A stretch of 64,000 bases of DNA, taken from the NCBI GenBank assembly GCA_963930655.1, contig OZ005619.1, forward strand, positions 18,747,752 through 18,811,751. The letters are read 5' to 3'. Each line of letters starts with the position of its first letter. The first letter of the stretch is position 1. The notes under the pieces are model-generated. The model was given only the letters and a program-made list of their open reading frames with translations. It ran no database searches and was not told where the DNA came from. The translations under genes and the position numbers were made by a program. Positions 35,669-46,872 of the stretch are shown here, in pieces. This stretch comes from Myrica gale. Its lineage: Eukaryota; Streptophyta; Magnoliopsida; Fagales; Myricaceae.

Positions 35669-36112
35669 TCAATAAAAATAATACGGAGGACAATCCTCAT
35701 TAAGCACTTGATTTACCAGGACAAGGGAATCTCCTTCAAAAATAACCTCCCAGCCTGTGAAATTCATACCCAGCGCAAAAGCCAGACGGGCAGAGAGGGC
35801 CTCCCCTTTAAGAGGCTGCGAACCGCTAAACATATTTGTACGAATACTCAGAACCTCCCCAGTAGAGGAGCGGCAAACAGCAGCAGCAAACATAATCCCA
35901 TTCTTGACCGCCACATCAAAGTTAATTTTAATTACACCTGTCTCGGGGGTGACCACCCCCACACACTTCCTCATTTTGTTCCCAAGCCTCTTTGTGGGCT
36001 GCATATTGTCGGTTAATTGAACGAATAATCTCCAATACCTCAAGAGACTTACCCTACGAACCAACAAATTCCTGGTGTGCCATATGGAATCCAAAGTAAT
36101 TGCAGACGCCAA
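35669..36112 (-). mobile_element. LINE fragment: RNase H domain
   Basis: The open frame of 147 codons encodes the RNase H-like domain found at the end of plant L1-type LINE ORF2: GVIKINFDVAVKNG, AAAVCRSSTGEVL, FEGDSLVLVNQVL. It aligns with the C-terminal region of the full-length LINE at 40842 but is clearly a different, older lineage. The end of the domain and everything upstream are missing. Confidence 0.75.
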
Positions 36113-36188
36113 GCCAATCCGGGGTTGTAATCTTTGTTTTCTGTAGCGTGTACTGCTTTTCAGTTTGAACGAAAGTTTGCTTTAGAAA

Positions 36189-36210
36189 AAAAAGGGGGGG
36201 GGGGGGGGGG
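36189..36210. repeat. Poly-G run
   Basis: A run of about 17 G follows a run of A and is followed by G-rich ttgggtggcttgggtag, a potential G-quadruplex. Length in the source genome is uncertain because homopolymers sequence poorly. Confidence 0.7.
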
Positions 36211-36464
36211 TTGGGTGGCTTGGGTAGCTAAAATTCTCTTGTTATAAAATCGAATTAATCAATGTACAATATTCAAATTTATAGTGTTTGTTTCAACGGT
36301 AAAGTTTTTTTTTTTTAATGAAAAGGAGAGGAGTAACCAGCTAGCAATCTTTTCTAGGCTTGACCACAAGAACACCTCGTCACAAAATTTCAGGTTTGAA
36401 CCATAGTTACTATCCATTGGGTGACCCTATCACCAACAATATCTCAACTTAAAGATATTTACCA

Positions 36465-36803
36465 GGCTAATATTATAGTAGGCCGTCTAATTATAGGTCA
36501 AAATCAATCTTGCTCTCATAATTGTTTGAAATACCCCTCCAAGACAATTTTTTTAAAATCAAGAATAAATTAAAAATAAATAGATTTTGAAAAAGAGTTT
36601 CAATATTTTATTTAAAAACATTACTTTTTAATAATTGTCTTGAATTGATATTTCAGTCATTTTACTTATGGTTCGACGGTCAAAGCAAGCGGAAGGAGAA
36701 GATTGATCGTGTTTGAAATATAAGGGACGCAATCGCTGTTTTAAAACTTAGGGGATTGAGATTAATTTTTGTCTATAATTAGGAAGCGTACTATAATATT
36801 ACC
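36465..36803. mobile_element. Foldback MITE
   Basis: The left arm starts ggctaatattatagtaggc and the right arm ends gcgtactataatattacc. Pairing continues through ctaattata and caaaatcaatct-like segments. A target duplication is not clear. Confidence 0.6.
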
Positions 36804-38397
36804 ATTTATTTACATGTCAAGTCGTTTTAAGTGAATTTTCTTTCAAAAAAGTATTATAGTTTTCAATGTTTAGTTGTTACCTCAAAACATATTTCTTAAA
36901 AACGCTTTTCAATATTTGATACACATTATAATTTATGTTGTCTTATATATAATTATTAAATTTGATTTTTAATATTAGTTTAAGATGACTTAAAAAGAAT
37001 AAGTGTAAAAATTGAGTAAAATATTTCTCATAATAAAAAATTATTTTCCTTTAGTAAACACTTTATTTATTTTTCCTCTAAAACAAACATTGTTTTCCTA
37101 ATTATTTCTTTTAGTTTTTACATTTTGTCACCCCCAAACTTGATTTTCGTGAAACTGGCCTTCACTTGAAGTCTAAAATCCTTAATTGGTACCGGGTACA
37201 GTGTGTTGCAAATTTGCATTGGTCTAAATCAACATAGAAAAGTACACTTCTGAACCCGATCATGCAACGCACCAGTAGATCACATGCTCAGCTCCAGCCA
37301 AGACAATTGGGAAGTTGTTCTGTCTTGCTGCAGCATGATTGGGCCAACACGGTTCTGGTTTATAACCCTGAGTGTGTGCTTAACTACACTCCAAGGACCT
37401 CTCGCTGTCACTTAAACTAACCGGATGAGTTTAAGGTCTTCACAGGATCTTTCCAAACAATTGGCAACTGGGTTCATATTATCCTACACTCGAGAATCGT
37501 GACACTTTTATGGGAGACTTCTTATAGCTTCTGCATCTTCAGCATCTTCTTTAACCTTCTTTTCTCATCTACTTAAAAGCAGCACAGCCATGTGAACCGT
37601 AACAAGTGTTCGCGATCTATATACATATCTATAACTTGAATTGACAGCATGGCGTCCGATTGTGATGGTTGGATAAGTAGTAAAGCCAAAAACCAAGGTC
37701 TCAACTTTAAAGCTATTGTATATGCCTTGTTGGGTGCTCAATGAATCTTTGTGAATATATATGTTTTAATATTATGTGTAACCGACGCTACTACAATACA
37801 TTTGTCCTTTAGTTATTAATTTATGAGCGACCAACTTAATTTTGTAATTAAACTCCTCTTTCGCGACTTAAATATTATGTTGCCGCAAAATATTTTAAAC
37901 ATATATTTTTTAGTAACGAGTATAGAATTTCTTCGCTACAAGCAAAATTTCTTGTATTGATGGGAGATCAAACTTCCCATAAAATGACCAATTTTCTCTT
38001 TCACGTACGTTATAATAAAAAAATATAAAAAAATTGTGTCATTAGTTTTTTTTCGTATCGTTCTTCTGATTTCTTTACTTTCATATTAGTTGTTTGGAAA
38101 ATCTTCACTTATAGGTTTCTAACTATTATTTGAATATTATTTATTGATATGAACTTTCAATTTTATCATATTGCGTCTCCAAACCTTAAAAATGACAAAA
38201 ATAAATCAAGAAAGATGAAAAATGGAGAAATTGATAAATTGCGATGCTTTGGGACCTAACGTAACGTGATGAAATTGGAAATTTTGACGGATAAATGATA
38301 TTGAGTGATAATTATGGGCTAAAAATGAATAGTTTCTTATATTATGTTAATATTATGGGTATGGATCTAATTAAAGGCTCATGAAGAATATATCAAG
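36804..38397. other. Gene-poor AT-rich region
   Basis: I see no gene. A stretch near 37370-37600 is less AT-rich but has no open frame of note. Confidence 0.4.
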
Positions 38398-38399
38398 GA

Positions 38400-39269
38400 G
38401 TTTATTAGAGTCTCACATTGTTAAAACAATGTGGGCTATTGTAATAAAAGACTTATAAATAAAGCATCTATGTAATGACATCCTTATACCAGTGAGTACA
38501 CATATCTGTCCAATTGGGTCTTTTCACAGTGGATGTAGGTTTATAGACCGAACCACTTAAATCTCGTGTCACACTTTTCTCTCAGTCTAAATCATTTTCT
38601 CTTTTATTTTTATTTTTAACATGGTATCAAAGTTATTTCGATCATGTGGCCTAGTTTGGCCCAGGCTAGTCAGCACTCTTGTTGGCTTAGCTTGGCCTAG
38701 TTTAGGCCTAGTCCAGTATGACCTAATTTAGTTCTTTTCTTGGGTCTTCCGGCATTCCTCCGGCGACCTTCCAACATATTCTCTCGGGCTTTCAGGTGCC
38801 CCGTCCCGCATTCGTCCGGCGGTCTCCCCCATTCCGGCGACCCTCTCCGGCCATCTTCAAGCGATTGTTTGCCCCTCTCCGGTCACATTCAGGCGCTTGT
38901 CCGCTCTTCTCCGGTCAGATTCCGGCCATCTTCCGGCGATTGTCCAGTCGTCCTTCGACGCCAATTTTTTCTTATGGAAAAATTCTTTTTGTAAGTCCAA
39001 ACTCAACGTGTATCCACCTGGAGTTTGCGGGAGAGTACTGATGTTATTAGAGTCCCACATTGCTTTGTTAAAGCTATGTGGGCTATTGTAATAAAAGACT
39101 TATAAATAAAGTCTCTCTGTAATCTCATCCTTACACCAGTGAGTACACATATCTGCCCAATTGGGTATTCTTACAATGGATGAAGGTCTATGGACCGAAC
39201 CACTTAAATCTCATGTCTCACTTCTCTCTCAGTCTAAATCATTTTTCTCTTTTATTTTTATTTTTAACA
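38400..39269 (+). mobile_element. TRIM-type LTR element (about 870 bp) with two LTRs
   Basis: Two direct repeats of about 222 and 228 bp (38400-38621 and 39042-39269) share long stretches, such as atgtgggctattgtaataaaag and cagtgagtacacatatctg, and end in aaca. Directly after the left LTR is tggtatcaaag, a Met-tRNA primer-binding site, and a purine-rich tract (gcgggagagta) precedes the right LTR. The internal 420 bp carry repeated ccggcga motifs and no gag or pol. This is a terminal-repeat retrotransposon in miniature. LTR divergence of several percent indicates an old fossil. A likely 5-bp target duplication is gagtt. Confidence 0.8.
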
Positions 39270-40192
39270 GAGTTAAACATGTTATATTAATCAAACCAAG
39301 AACCATAGGGTTTTGCTTAGTGAACATGCTCGAATGCTTATAAGCTGAGACTTTACGTAAGGTTCAAGTGGGTAGATTATTTGGGAATTAGCGAGTTTTA
39401 TACTCATATCTTCTTAATAATGATATTATTTGCATCAAACCAAGTATTGCAATTTATTGATTGAGCTTTCAATTGAAAAAGAAGAAGAGATTATCGTGAT
39501 CTGCATTCTCGATACGTGTTGATAATCTAAAACGAAGCATATTGATGGCATATTATATGCATAATCAACACAAGATATCACTAATTAAGTGAGTTCTATA
39601 TAACCGTCCCTCCGGATTCAATTATCAATAAGGGTATCTAGGCTTTCGGTACTAATTTATTAGCTCAATAATTAATTAGGAGAATGTGTAAGATGAAAAT
39701 CTGCAGAGAGATATGGTAGCTCAAATACCATCTATTATTCCTGTCACTCTACTTTGGATATATATTTGTCGTCATTTTTTAATACTAAATAATAATTATT
39801 CGACTATAAGGATACGTATCCTCTCTTTTGCCTTTATGTGGCCAAGTATTATGTCCTCTCTGTTCTTATTTGGGCGGCAATATTCCATCACCTCACATCG
39901 GATCGCTTATAGGTTAAGGAGCCGCTTACCCACACCGAAAAGGTGTAGGGGGGGGGGGGGGGGGGCGGCGGGGGGGTCAAAAGGGCAAAATACATAGACG
40001 AGAAAAAGGTCAAACGGATAGTTGTAGTTGGTCGACGAACCGAACTGGCGCTTTTTTATAGTGGGACGAAGAGTCACAGCCTCGCTCTACCTTCGAAGTC
40101 AATCCTCCACTCTCTCCTTCCACTTCGATGGCCCCACCCCCTATTTTCTTTTCTTTTATTTTTTTCCAAATAATTTTATTGGCTTTAGGGAG
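39270..40192. other. Upstream region of NF-YC
   Basis: There is no gene. The notable feature is the poly-G tract at 39947-39976. Confidence 0.4.
39947..39976. repeat. Poly-G tract with cggcgg interruption
   Basis: About 18 G followed by cggc and another G run form a strong candidate G-quadruplex on the plus strand, roughly 250-280 bp before the predicted NF-YC transcription start. Confidence 0.75.
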
Positions 40193-40200
40193 TATATATA
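40193..40200 (+). promoter_or_regulatory. TATA box of the NF-YC gene
   Basis: The sequence tatatata followed by cacacccaca lies about 140 bp before the first splice donor, well placed for transcription starting near 40225. Transcript data would be needed to confirm it. Confidence 0.5.
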
Positions 40201-40224
40201 CACACCCACAGCATGTATTGATCT

Positions 40225-40343
40225 CCGTTGCATCTTTTGTTTCCGATTGTGCTTTCGAGCTTCAGCTGAACCTAAAAGTCTCCTCTTTTAGGGTTCCAGC
40301 GACTGAGACGACCGAGAAACTGGACCAGAACGGCCCGAATAAG
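40225..40343 (+). other. 5' UTR exon of the NF-YC gene
   Basis: A non-coding leader ending cggcccgaataag is followed by the donor gtagtc at 40344. The matching acceptor is the cag at 47479-47481, just before the coding exon. The 5' edge is a guess from the TATA position. A 5' UTR intron is common in NF-YC genes. Confidence 0.55.
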
Positions 40344-40778
40344 GTAGTCTTTTTACTCAAATATGAGCTTTTGTTTGCATGCAGTAGCTGTTTGTTGGGT
40401 GCGTGATCGTGATTTCTTTTCAGTTGTTGGGTATAGTTTTCGTCTGTAATTTCTTGGTCGAAATTTTTGTGCTGAATTTTGGTTCCGCTTGGCGTTGTAT
40501 ATGGCGGTTGGGTTGTTCGTTAGGGTTTCGGAAACCATGGAATTCGATTTTGACGGTTTGTTACGAGGATTTTATGGTCGTAACACGCTCCATATGACAT
40601 CGAGTTTTTAAGTTCCAGTTGGTTTCGTAGTTATTTTTGGTCCAATTAACCTTTTTTGTTTTGTAACATTTTGGTTCCTTGGACTTCTGGAAGTGTGATA
40701 TTAAGGTTTCCTTCTTAAAAAAGAATCATCTGTTGTGTAGAGCGATTTTACCATATTTATATCTTCAATAGCTATTTT

Positions 40779-40793
40779 GCTTTTTACAATTTT
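40779..40793. repeat. Target duplication of the LINE, left copy
   Basis: The 15-bp string gctttttacaatttt is identical to 47046-47060 on the far side of the LINE. Confidence 0.85.
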
Positions 40794-40841
40794 TTTTTTT
40801 CTAAATAAACCAACAAACCAGACCTCTCAGAGGCAACAACC

Positions 40842-43800
40842 TCATGGGTGGATCCATGGGTTGTCACCGGAGAGGATGCAAACAGGGATACAGTTTAAAG
40901 GAATAGAACCCTCTACATCCGCAGCACACGCCCATTGAGCAATCTTATGAGCTAGGCAGTTAGCTCCCCTTTTCACATGACAAAAATTCCAAAGACTCAT
41001 TTGCCTAGCAAGACGATGGATATCAGCAATCACATTGTCAATTTGCCATAAAGCTCCAGCAGACCGATTGTTAATAGCATCAATGACAAAAAGCGAGTCT
41101 CCTTCAAGCAATATATGGGAATTAGGAAGAAAGAAAGCCTCCTGAGCTGCCATTAAAGCAGCCCTTGCCTCGCCCACAAGAGGGCCGCTAGGAGGAAACC
41201 TCTTTGTGAAAACAAAGAGGATGTGTCCTTGCTCATTTCTGCAAACCGCAGCAGCAAAGGAGAAGGATTTACGAATGGCCACATCAAAGTTGATCTTCCA
41301 TATACCACTAGGAGGAGGTTTCCAAACAATCGTGGTATCCGCCAAATTGTTTTCCCAAGTCATAATAAGTTCCTGATACCAGGTAGAAATAGAGTGCATA
41401 AGCTGGTGAATATCAAACCCACCACCATTATGAACAATCTGGTTGCGGGCAAACCATATTGAATCCATAAGCACAGTAGCAAATCTCCGAAAATTCACTT
41501 GTTGATTCGAGGGCAGTCCTAGGATTTGGGATGGATTGAGGATAAGTCTTACCCATTCAACTATACTCGAGAAAGGGAGTCGAGATGTATTGAGCGGCCA
41601 AGGAGCTTCCCTCCACATGATTTGCGCAACAGGACAATCAAAAAAGAGGTGGATCAACGACTCCACCTGCTGGTGACAGAACACACAAAAAGACTCCTCG
41701 ACAGGCCGATTAGAAAACCGGTGTGTCATCGCCTTGGAAGGGAGACAGTTCCAAGCCACTTTCCAAAGAAACAATTGCAGCCGGGCTTGCATAGGAATAT
41801 GCCAAATCAGCTTCCATTCCTCATCTGTTAAAATACCCGGAGAATTAATAAGAGGATTAAAGAGCTGATGGGCAGATTTGATGGAGAAACGCCCGTGAAT
41901 CTCAGGAGTCCAAATAAGGGAATCGGCCTGATTGTGGCGAGGCACAGGGAGAGTTAAAATAGCTTCCGCATCCTCCGCTACAAAAAGGTGACGAATAAGA
42001 TAAACGTTCCAAACTCTAGAGAACGAAAGGAGCAGAGAGTTAACCGTAGTCTCCACATCAATGAAAATAGAGGTCAGACGAGGCCGGGGGCAATGGGGAG
42101 TAGGAGAAGGAATCCAGTGATCCTGCCACACCCGAACCTGATCACCCGAACCAATCCGAAAAAAGGATACATTTTTCAAAATAGGAGCTACACGAGAAAG
42201 ACCTTTCCAAAACCAAGAGTCACCAGGAGAAGCTTTAGCATCCCAGACAAGTGCACCTTTAAGATATTTGGCACGGATAATTTGCACCCAAAATTTGTCC
42301 GGATTAGTTTGAATCTGCCATCCCAGCTTAGCAAGAAGAGCTTTGTTGTGGCTTTCCATAAGTTTGAGTCCCAAACCACCCTCCGCTTTAGGACGACATA
42401 AAGAAGCCCAAGACTTAAGGCACATATGATGCTGTGAGTCCGCAAATCCCCACCAAAATCTCATCATCATGGAGTCCAATTTTGAACAAATAGTCTTGGG
42501 GAGAAGATAATTTGCCATGGTGTAGGTAGGTAAGGCAGCAGCCACAGAGCGGATAAGGACCAAGCGTCCAGCTTGAGAAAGAGTTTTCAATTGCCAACCC
42601 TCAAGACGTTTAACTTTATCACAAATAGAAGAAAAGTGGCGATGCTTGTTTCGACCCAAAACCATAGGAATACCCAGATGCTTCTCAACACACTCCTTCC
42701 AAAGGAGATTGAGAATGGAACAAATTGCAAGATTATTATCGTGCCGAACATTTCTACTAAAGGAAACAGAGGATTTCATGGGGTTTAATCTCTGTCCCGA
42801 CCAACTCCCATATCTCAAAAGGCAATCCGAAATAACTCGAGCTTCCTCTCTAGAGGCTCTGCAAAAAATTAAGAGATCATCAGCAAAAAGTAAATGAGAT
42901 AAGGCCGGAACTCCCCTACCAAGTTGAATGTCGTGGATCCGGTTAGCTTGTTCTTCACGGATAAGCATGCGAGAGAAAACTTCAGACCCAATAATAAATA
43001 AGAGAGGAGATAAAGGGTCTCCTTGTCGGAGACCACGAGTAGGTTTAAAGAAACCCATGGGAGACCCGTTAAGCAGAACAGAGTAGGAAACTGTTGAAAT
43101 ACATTGAGAAATCCAATGAATAAATTGTTCATTAAACCCAAAGCATTTTAAGGCAGTTAAGATAAGCTTCCATTCCATTCTGTCATAAGCTTTCTCAATA
43201 TCAGCCCGGATTGCCATATATTGGCGTCCCTTGCGTTTGCTCCGAAGCATATGGAAGACTTCGTGAGTAAGGATGGAATTATCTTGAATCAAACGCCCTT
43301 GCACAAAGGCAGACTGAAAAGGAGAAATAATGTTAGAAAGCACCAACCGCAGTCGCTTAGCCAAGACTTTTGCAATTAACTTATACGAAACATTGCAGAG
43401 ACTAATAGGCCTATAATGAGCAATGGTAGAAGGGCAGTCAATCTTGGGAATAAGAATAATATGCGAATGATTAACCTCAGTAGACATAAACCCATGGCAG
43501 AAAAAAGACTTAACCATAGCCGTCACTTCTGGCCCAACTATAGTCCAATATTGCTTGTAAAAAAGCCCAGTCATACCATCAGGACCCGGGCTCTTAGAAG
43601 ACCCAATATCGCGGAGGGCCGCGAAAATTTCCTCATCTGAAGGGATGGAGCATAGCATGGTGTTATCCTCCATAGAGATGGCCGGACTGAGAAGATGGTC
43701 CAGATCAGGAGGTATGATCGGATCGGAGGTTGAGAAAAGAGATGTGAAATGCTGCACCATGTGAGACCCAATCTCAGGGCGAGAGGAAATCCACCTGCCA

Positions 43801-44936
43801 GTATTATCCTTAATAAATTCGATAGCATTTCTGCGCCGTCGAATAATGGTAGACAAATGAAAATGTTTCGTGTTAAGATCTGATGTCGTAAGCCAATCTT
43901 TCCTCGCTTTCATCTTCCAAAAGAGCTCTTCAGATCGAAGCTCCTCATCAAGAGCAAGCTTGCAGTGCCTTTCTTGAGAGTTATTCCTCAAAGTCGGATC
44001 GCCCCCTTGCAAGTGGGTAAGATGGATCTGAAGATTTTTAATACGGTCACGAAGGAGGCCAAAATGAGTCTTATTCCATGCTTTCAAAGCCAACTTGACA
44101 GCTTTAATCCTTTTGCAGACCCGAAAAGCAGGAGAACCACGTATATGGAAAATCCAACTAGTTTTAACAACATTTTCACAGGAGCTGTCGCGAATCCACA
44201 TAGGTTCAAAACGAAAAGGTTTAGGATAGGCGAAAGCATCACCATCGGAATCTAATAAAATAGGAGCATGATCCGATGACGTTCGAGGCAAATGGGAGAT
44301 ACGACTACGAGGAAATAAGGATTGCCAATCCCCATTAGCTATAGCTCTGTCAAGCCGCTCACAAATGTTGGCTTGCCCCTCGCGATTGTTACTCCAAGTG
44401 AATTTTGGACCTTTAAAGCCCAAATCAATAAGCCCACAAGTATCCATAAAATGTTGGAGATGATTATGAGAAGTGGAAGCAAAAGGCCGACCGCCATGTT
44501 TCTCGGAACTATTCAAAATGCAATTAAAATCACCAATACACAACCAGGGGCCCGAGAAAGCATTAGCCAAATTAGAAAGGCAATGCCAAAAATCGTGCTT
44601 TTTATGCCAATCCGTAGGACCATAAATACCAGATAAGAGCCACGGAGTATTAGAAGGAACCGAGTAAACCAACACAGAAATAACATTATCATTAAATACT
44701 GACAACTTCAACATCCAAACCCAGACGCCACGCAAAAAGTAACCCTCCTTTAGTACCATCAGGAGGATGGAATACAAATGAAAGAAACCAATACGATGCA
44801 TAACAGAAACAACATTAGAAGACTTGGTTTCAGCCAAGAACAAAAAATCCGGATTGTGATTTCTCACAATATTCCGGAGGGTACGAACTGCCGCAGCTCG
44901 ACAGAGCCCACGACAGTTCCAATAGACGCCAATCAT
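40842..44936 (-). CDS. LINE ORF2: endonuclease, reverse transcriptase, zf-RVT, RNase H
   Basis: The frame encodes 1364 residues without a stop. An apurinic-type endonuclease comes first (IGVYWNCRGL, IGDFNCIL, FTWSNNR, SSDHAPILL; about residues 1-230). The reverse transcriptase follows (SPGPDGMTGLFYKQYW, IALYRPISLCN-like HYRPISLCNVSYK, RADIEKAYDRMEW, RGLRQGDPLSPLLF and catalytic FADD). Then come a zf-RVT region near residues 1050-1120 and a C-terminal RNase H domain (KINFDVAIR, LLEGDSLFV, HVKRGANCLAHKIAQWA). It copies its own RNA at nicked target DNA. Its ATG overlaps the ORF1 stop in the tetranucleotide atga (44936-44933), which suggests translation by termination and reinitiation. Confidence 0.95.
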   Translation of the reverse strand: MIGVYWNCRGLCRAAAVRTLRNIVRNHNPDFLFLAETKSSNVVSVMHRIGFFHLYSILLMVLKEGYFLRGVWVWMLKLSVFNDNVISVLVYSVPSNTPWLLSGIYGPTDWHKKHDFWHCLSNLANAFSGPWLCIGDFNCILNSSEKHGGRPFASTSHNHLQHFMDTCGLIDLGFKGPKFTWSNNREGQANICERLDRAIANGDWQSLFPRSRISHLPRTSSDHAPILLDSDGDAFAYPKPFRFEPMWIRDSSCENVVKTSWIFHIRGSPAFRVCKRIKAVKLALKAWNKTHFGLLRDRIKNLQIHLTHLQGGDPTLRNNSQERHCKLALDEELRSEELFWKMKARKDWLTTSDLNTKHFHLSTIIRRRRNAIEFIKDNTGRWISSRPEIGSHMVQHFTSLFSTSDPIIPPDLDHLLSPAISMEDNTMLCSIPSDEEIFAALRDIGSSKSPGPDGMTGLFYKQYWTIVGPEVTAMVKSFFCHGFMSTEVNHSHIILIPKIDCPSTIAHYRPISLCNVSYKLIAKVLAKRLRLVLSNIISPFQSAFVQGRLIQDNSILTHEVFHMLRSKRKGRQYMAIRADIEKAYDRMEWKLILTALKCFGFNEQFIHWISQCISTVSYSVLLNGSPMGFFKPTRGLRQGDPLSPLLFIIGSEVFSRMLIREEQANRIHDIQLGRGVPALSHLLFADDLLIFCRASREEARVISDCLLRYGSWSGQRLNPMKSSVSFSRNVRHDNNLAICSILNLLWKECVEKHLGIPMVLGRNKHRHFSSICDKVKRLEGWQLKTLSQAGRLVLIRSVAAALPTYTMANYLLPKTICSKLDSMMMRFWWGFADSQHHMCLKSWASLCRPKAEGGLGLKLMESHNKALLAKLGWQIQTNPDKFWVQIIRAKYLKGALVWDAKASPGDSWFWKGLSRVAPILKNVSFFRIGSGDQVRVWQDHWIPSPTPHCPRPRLTSIFIDVETTVNSLLLSFSRVWNVYLIRHLFVAEDAEAILTLPVPRHNQADSLIWTPEIHGRFSIKSAHQLFNPLINSPGILTDEEWKLIWHIPMQARLQLFLWKVAWNCLPSKAMTHRFSNRPVEESFCVFCHQQVESLIHLFFDCPVAQIMWREAPWPLNTSRLPFSSIVEWVRLILNPSQILGLPSNQQVNFRRFATVLMDSIWFARNQIVHNGGGFDIHQLMHSISTWYQELIMTWENNLADTTIVWKPPPSGIWKINFDVAIRKSFSFAAAVCRNEQGHILFVFTKRFPPSGPLVGEARAALMAAQEAFFLPNSHILLEGDSLFVIDAINNRSAGALWQIDNVIADIHRLARQMSLWNFCHVKRGANCLAHKIAQWACAADVEGSIPLNCIPVCILSGDNPWIHP

Positions 44937-46872
44937 GGCGAAGGAGGGGGCATGGGACGGCCCGCCTCCTCAGCCATTTTGGATTTCTCAGGAATATGAT
45001 CTACAATATCAGAGTCCACTGATTCAATGAGTCGGAGCAATTCTTTTTTCATCTCAGCAATGGCAATATGTTTCTTGGCGTGAATCATTTTTCGTTGCAA
45101 TTTTAAATCAGCTAGCGCAACTTCCTGGTCATCATAGAGTACTGCTTCCTTATCCAGAAAATCAACAGAAAGCGGGGAAGAGTGGAAGAAATTACCCGCG
45201 GGCGAAGAAGATTTCTTGGCCCGGACTGAGATCTCCTCTGCCTGGAAAAGTTTACGTTTCCCTTTATCGCCAATAGGAGTGGAAAAGGTCGGATGAATTT
45301 GACTACCTGCAGGGGAAACACTAGGAGATATTGGGCTCTTCACATCAGACTGGGCCGGGCCCAACCCACTAACAGGTGACCCGAACTCATTGCAACTGGG
45401 CGATGAAATCTGCTGAGCCGTGCCCACGTGGGCAGATGAAAGAGTCGGCCCCACGTGAGCAGTTGCACCATGACCTTTTGCTCTAACTGACCGAGATGCA
45501 GCTCTTGGGTGAAGGGCTCCCTTTTTTCGCTGACCAGCCACTTGAGTAGGAGAAGAAAAGCTAGGACAATCTAGAGCTGACCCCACGGCAGAAGCTACAC
45601 TGCCCGTTGCCATAGTCACGTCCAAAAGGGGAGAGGGGGAGATGGAACACGCCAGAACAGCTGGCGACTCTGCAGAAGCTAAGTTGTCCGTAGAAGACTC
45701 AACCTCCAAAAGGTGCGGCTGCTGCAGCAATTCGGCCAAAATGTCATCTGCCCCTTCAGTAACATGCGCCTTCATATGCTTCGGGATAACGGCTACATTA
45801 AAAGTCGGGCCATGTGTCAACTGAACACACGGTGACAGCAGGTCACGACCACAAGACCCACCTGCTGCCGCCTTGGACGCTGGAACCAGCGGCTGGGACT
45901 GGGACAAACTGGAGACTTGCATCTCTTCCTCCATGACTGTACTGCCCGAAGGATGCTCTTGAGTGCAGGTTGCATGGGCTGGGATAGAGGCTCCTGACCT
46001 CACAAGGGGAGAACCCGAATCTAGAGCAGGAACTAAATCATTGAGAGGTCCATCACCGGACTGCCATGGAGGAGAAAAAGGGGTACTCGGTGTATAAACT
46101 GAAAAATCCAAAGATTTTGAAAAAGTAGCACGGCGCATGGTGATCGGGTCAGCTCGCATAAGGGGTCCTGCCCCTGAGGTATCACTCTTCAAGGCTGTGT
46201 TACGACAATGCTTCTGAAGATGGCCGATAAAACTACAATTGTAACAAAAGTCGGCAAGCTTTTCGTACCGAAATTGAACCCATAGAGGCTTAAGCTGCCG
46301 TCGAGGGATGGGAAAGCCTCCAACCAGAGGTTTATAAAGGTTTAGCTCAACTCGGAGCCGAAGAAAGGTTTACCACCTTGGTCTCTGTATTCGAGCTTAT
46401 CAATTTCCAGAAGTTTCCCCAGCTTAAGACCCATAAGATGAATCGCACTAGCATTAACACGATTCCATGGGAGCCCATGCACTTGAATCCACATTCCTTC
46501 AGAGAAGAAGTCTACCTCCGGAATAGTTAACTCAGGGCTCCAAGGTTTAACCACCATGAGATGGCCCCGTACATTCCAGGGTGTTTGCTTCAAAACTTTC
46601 AGTTGATCTTCAATGGACGAAAACTTGAATACAAATGTATTAGGCTCCAGTTCCTCCACAGAAAACTCGCGAAGAAAAGACCAGGCAGCTTTCATAGTAG
46701 CCATAACCACACTGGCAGAGAAAAAACGAGTAGCATGGATCTTCCCCACAATCGCAGGAATGTCCATATCTTCTTCATGCACTACTGGGTTGAGCAAAGT
46801 ATGGAACTCATCCCAGCCCAAGTTTCGTATTTTGGATGACAGGTCATCCACGTCAAGGTTACTAGAGTCCAT
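44933..46872 (-). pseudogene. LINE ORF1: DUF4283 and CCHC zinc knuckle, one frameshift
   Basis: The first part, 46872-46342, encodes 176 residues beginning MDSSNLDVDD with a DUF4283 nucleic-acid-binding domain (WSFLREF, FKFSSIEDQLKVLKQTPWNV, GMWIQVHGLPWNR). A change of frame near 46350 brings a stop. The next frame continues directly with LWVQFRYEKLADFCYNCS and the zinc knuckle CYNCSFIGHLQKHC (C-X2-C-X4-H-X4-C), then a long Ser/Pro-rich tail to 44933. The protein normally coats LINE RNA. Because of the single frameshift this copy is probably not fully autonomous. Confidence 0.88.

Noticed and set aside
41988-42401. Plus-strand open frames opposite the LINE
   Set aside because: Antisense shadows of the intact ORF2.
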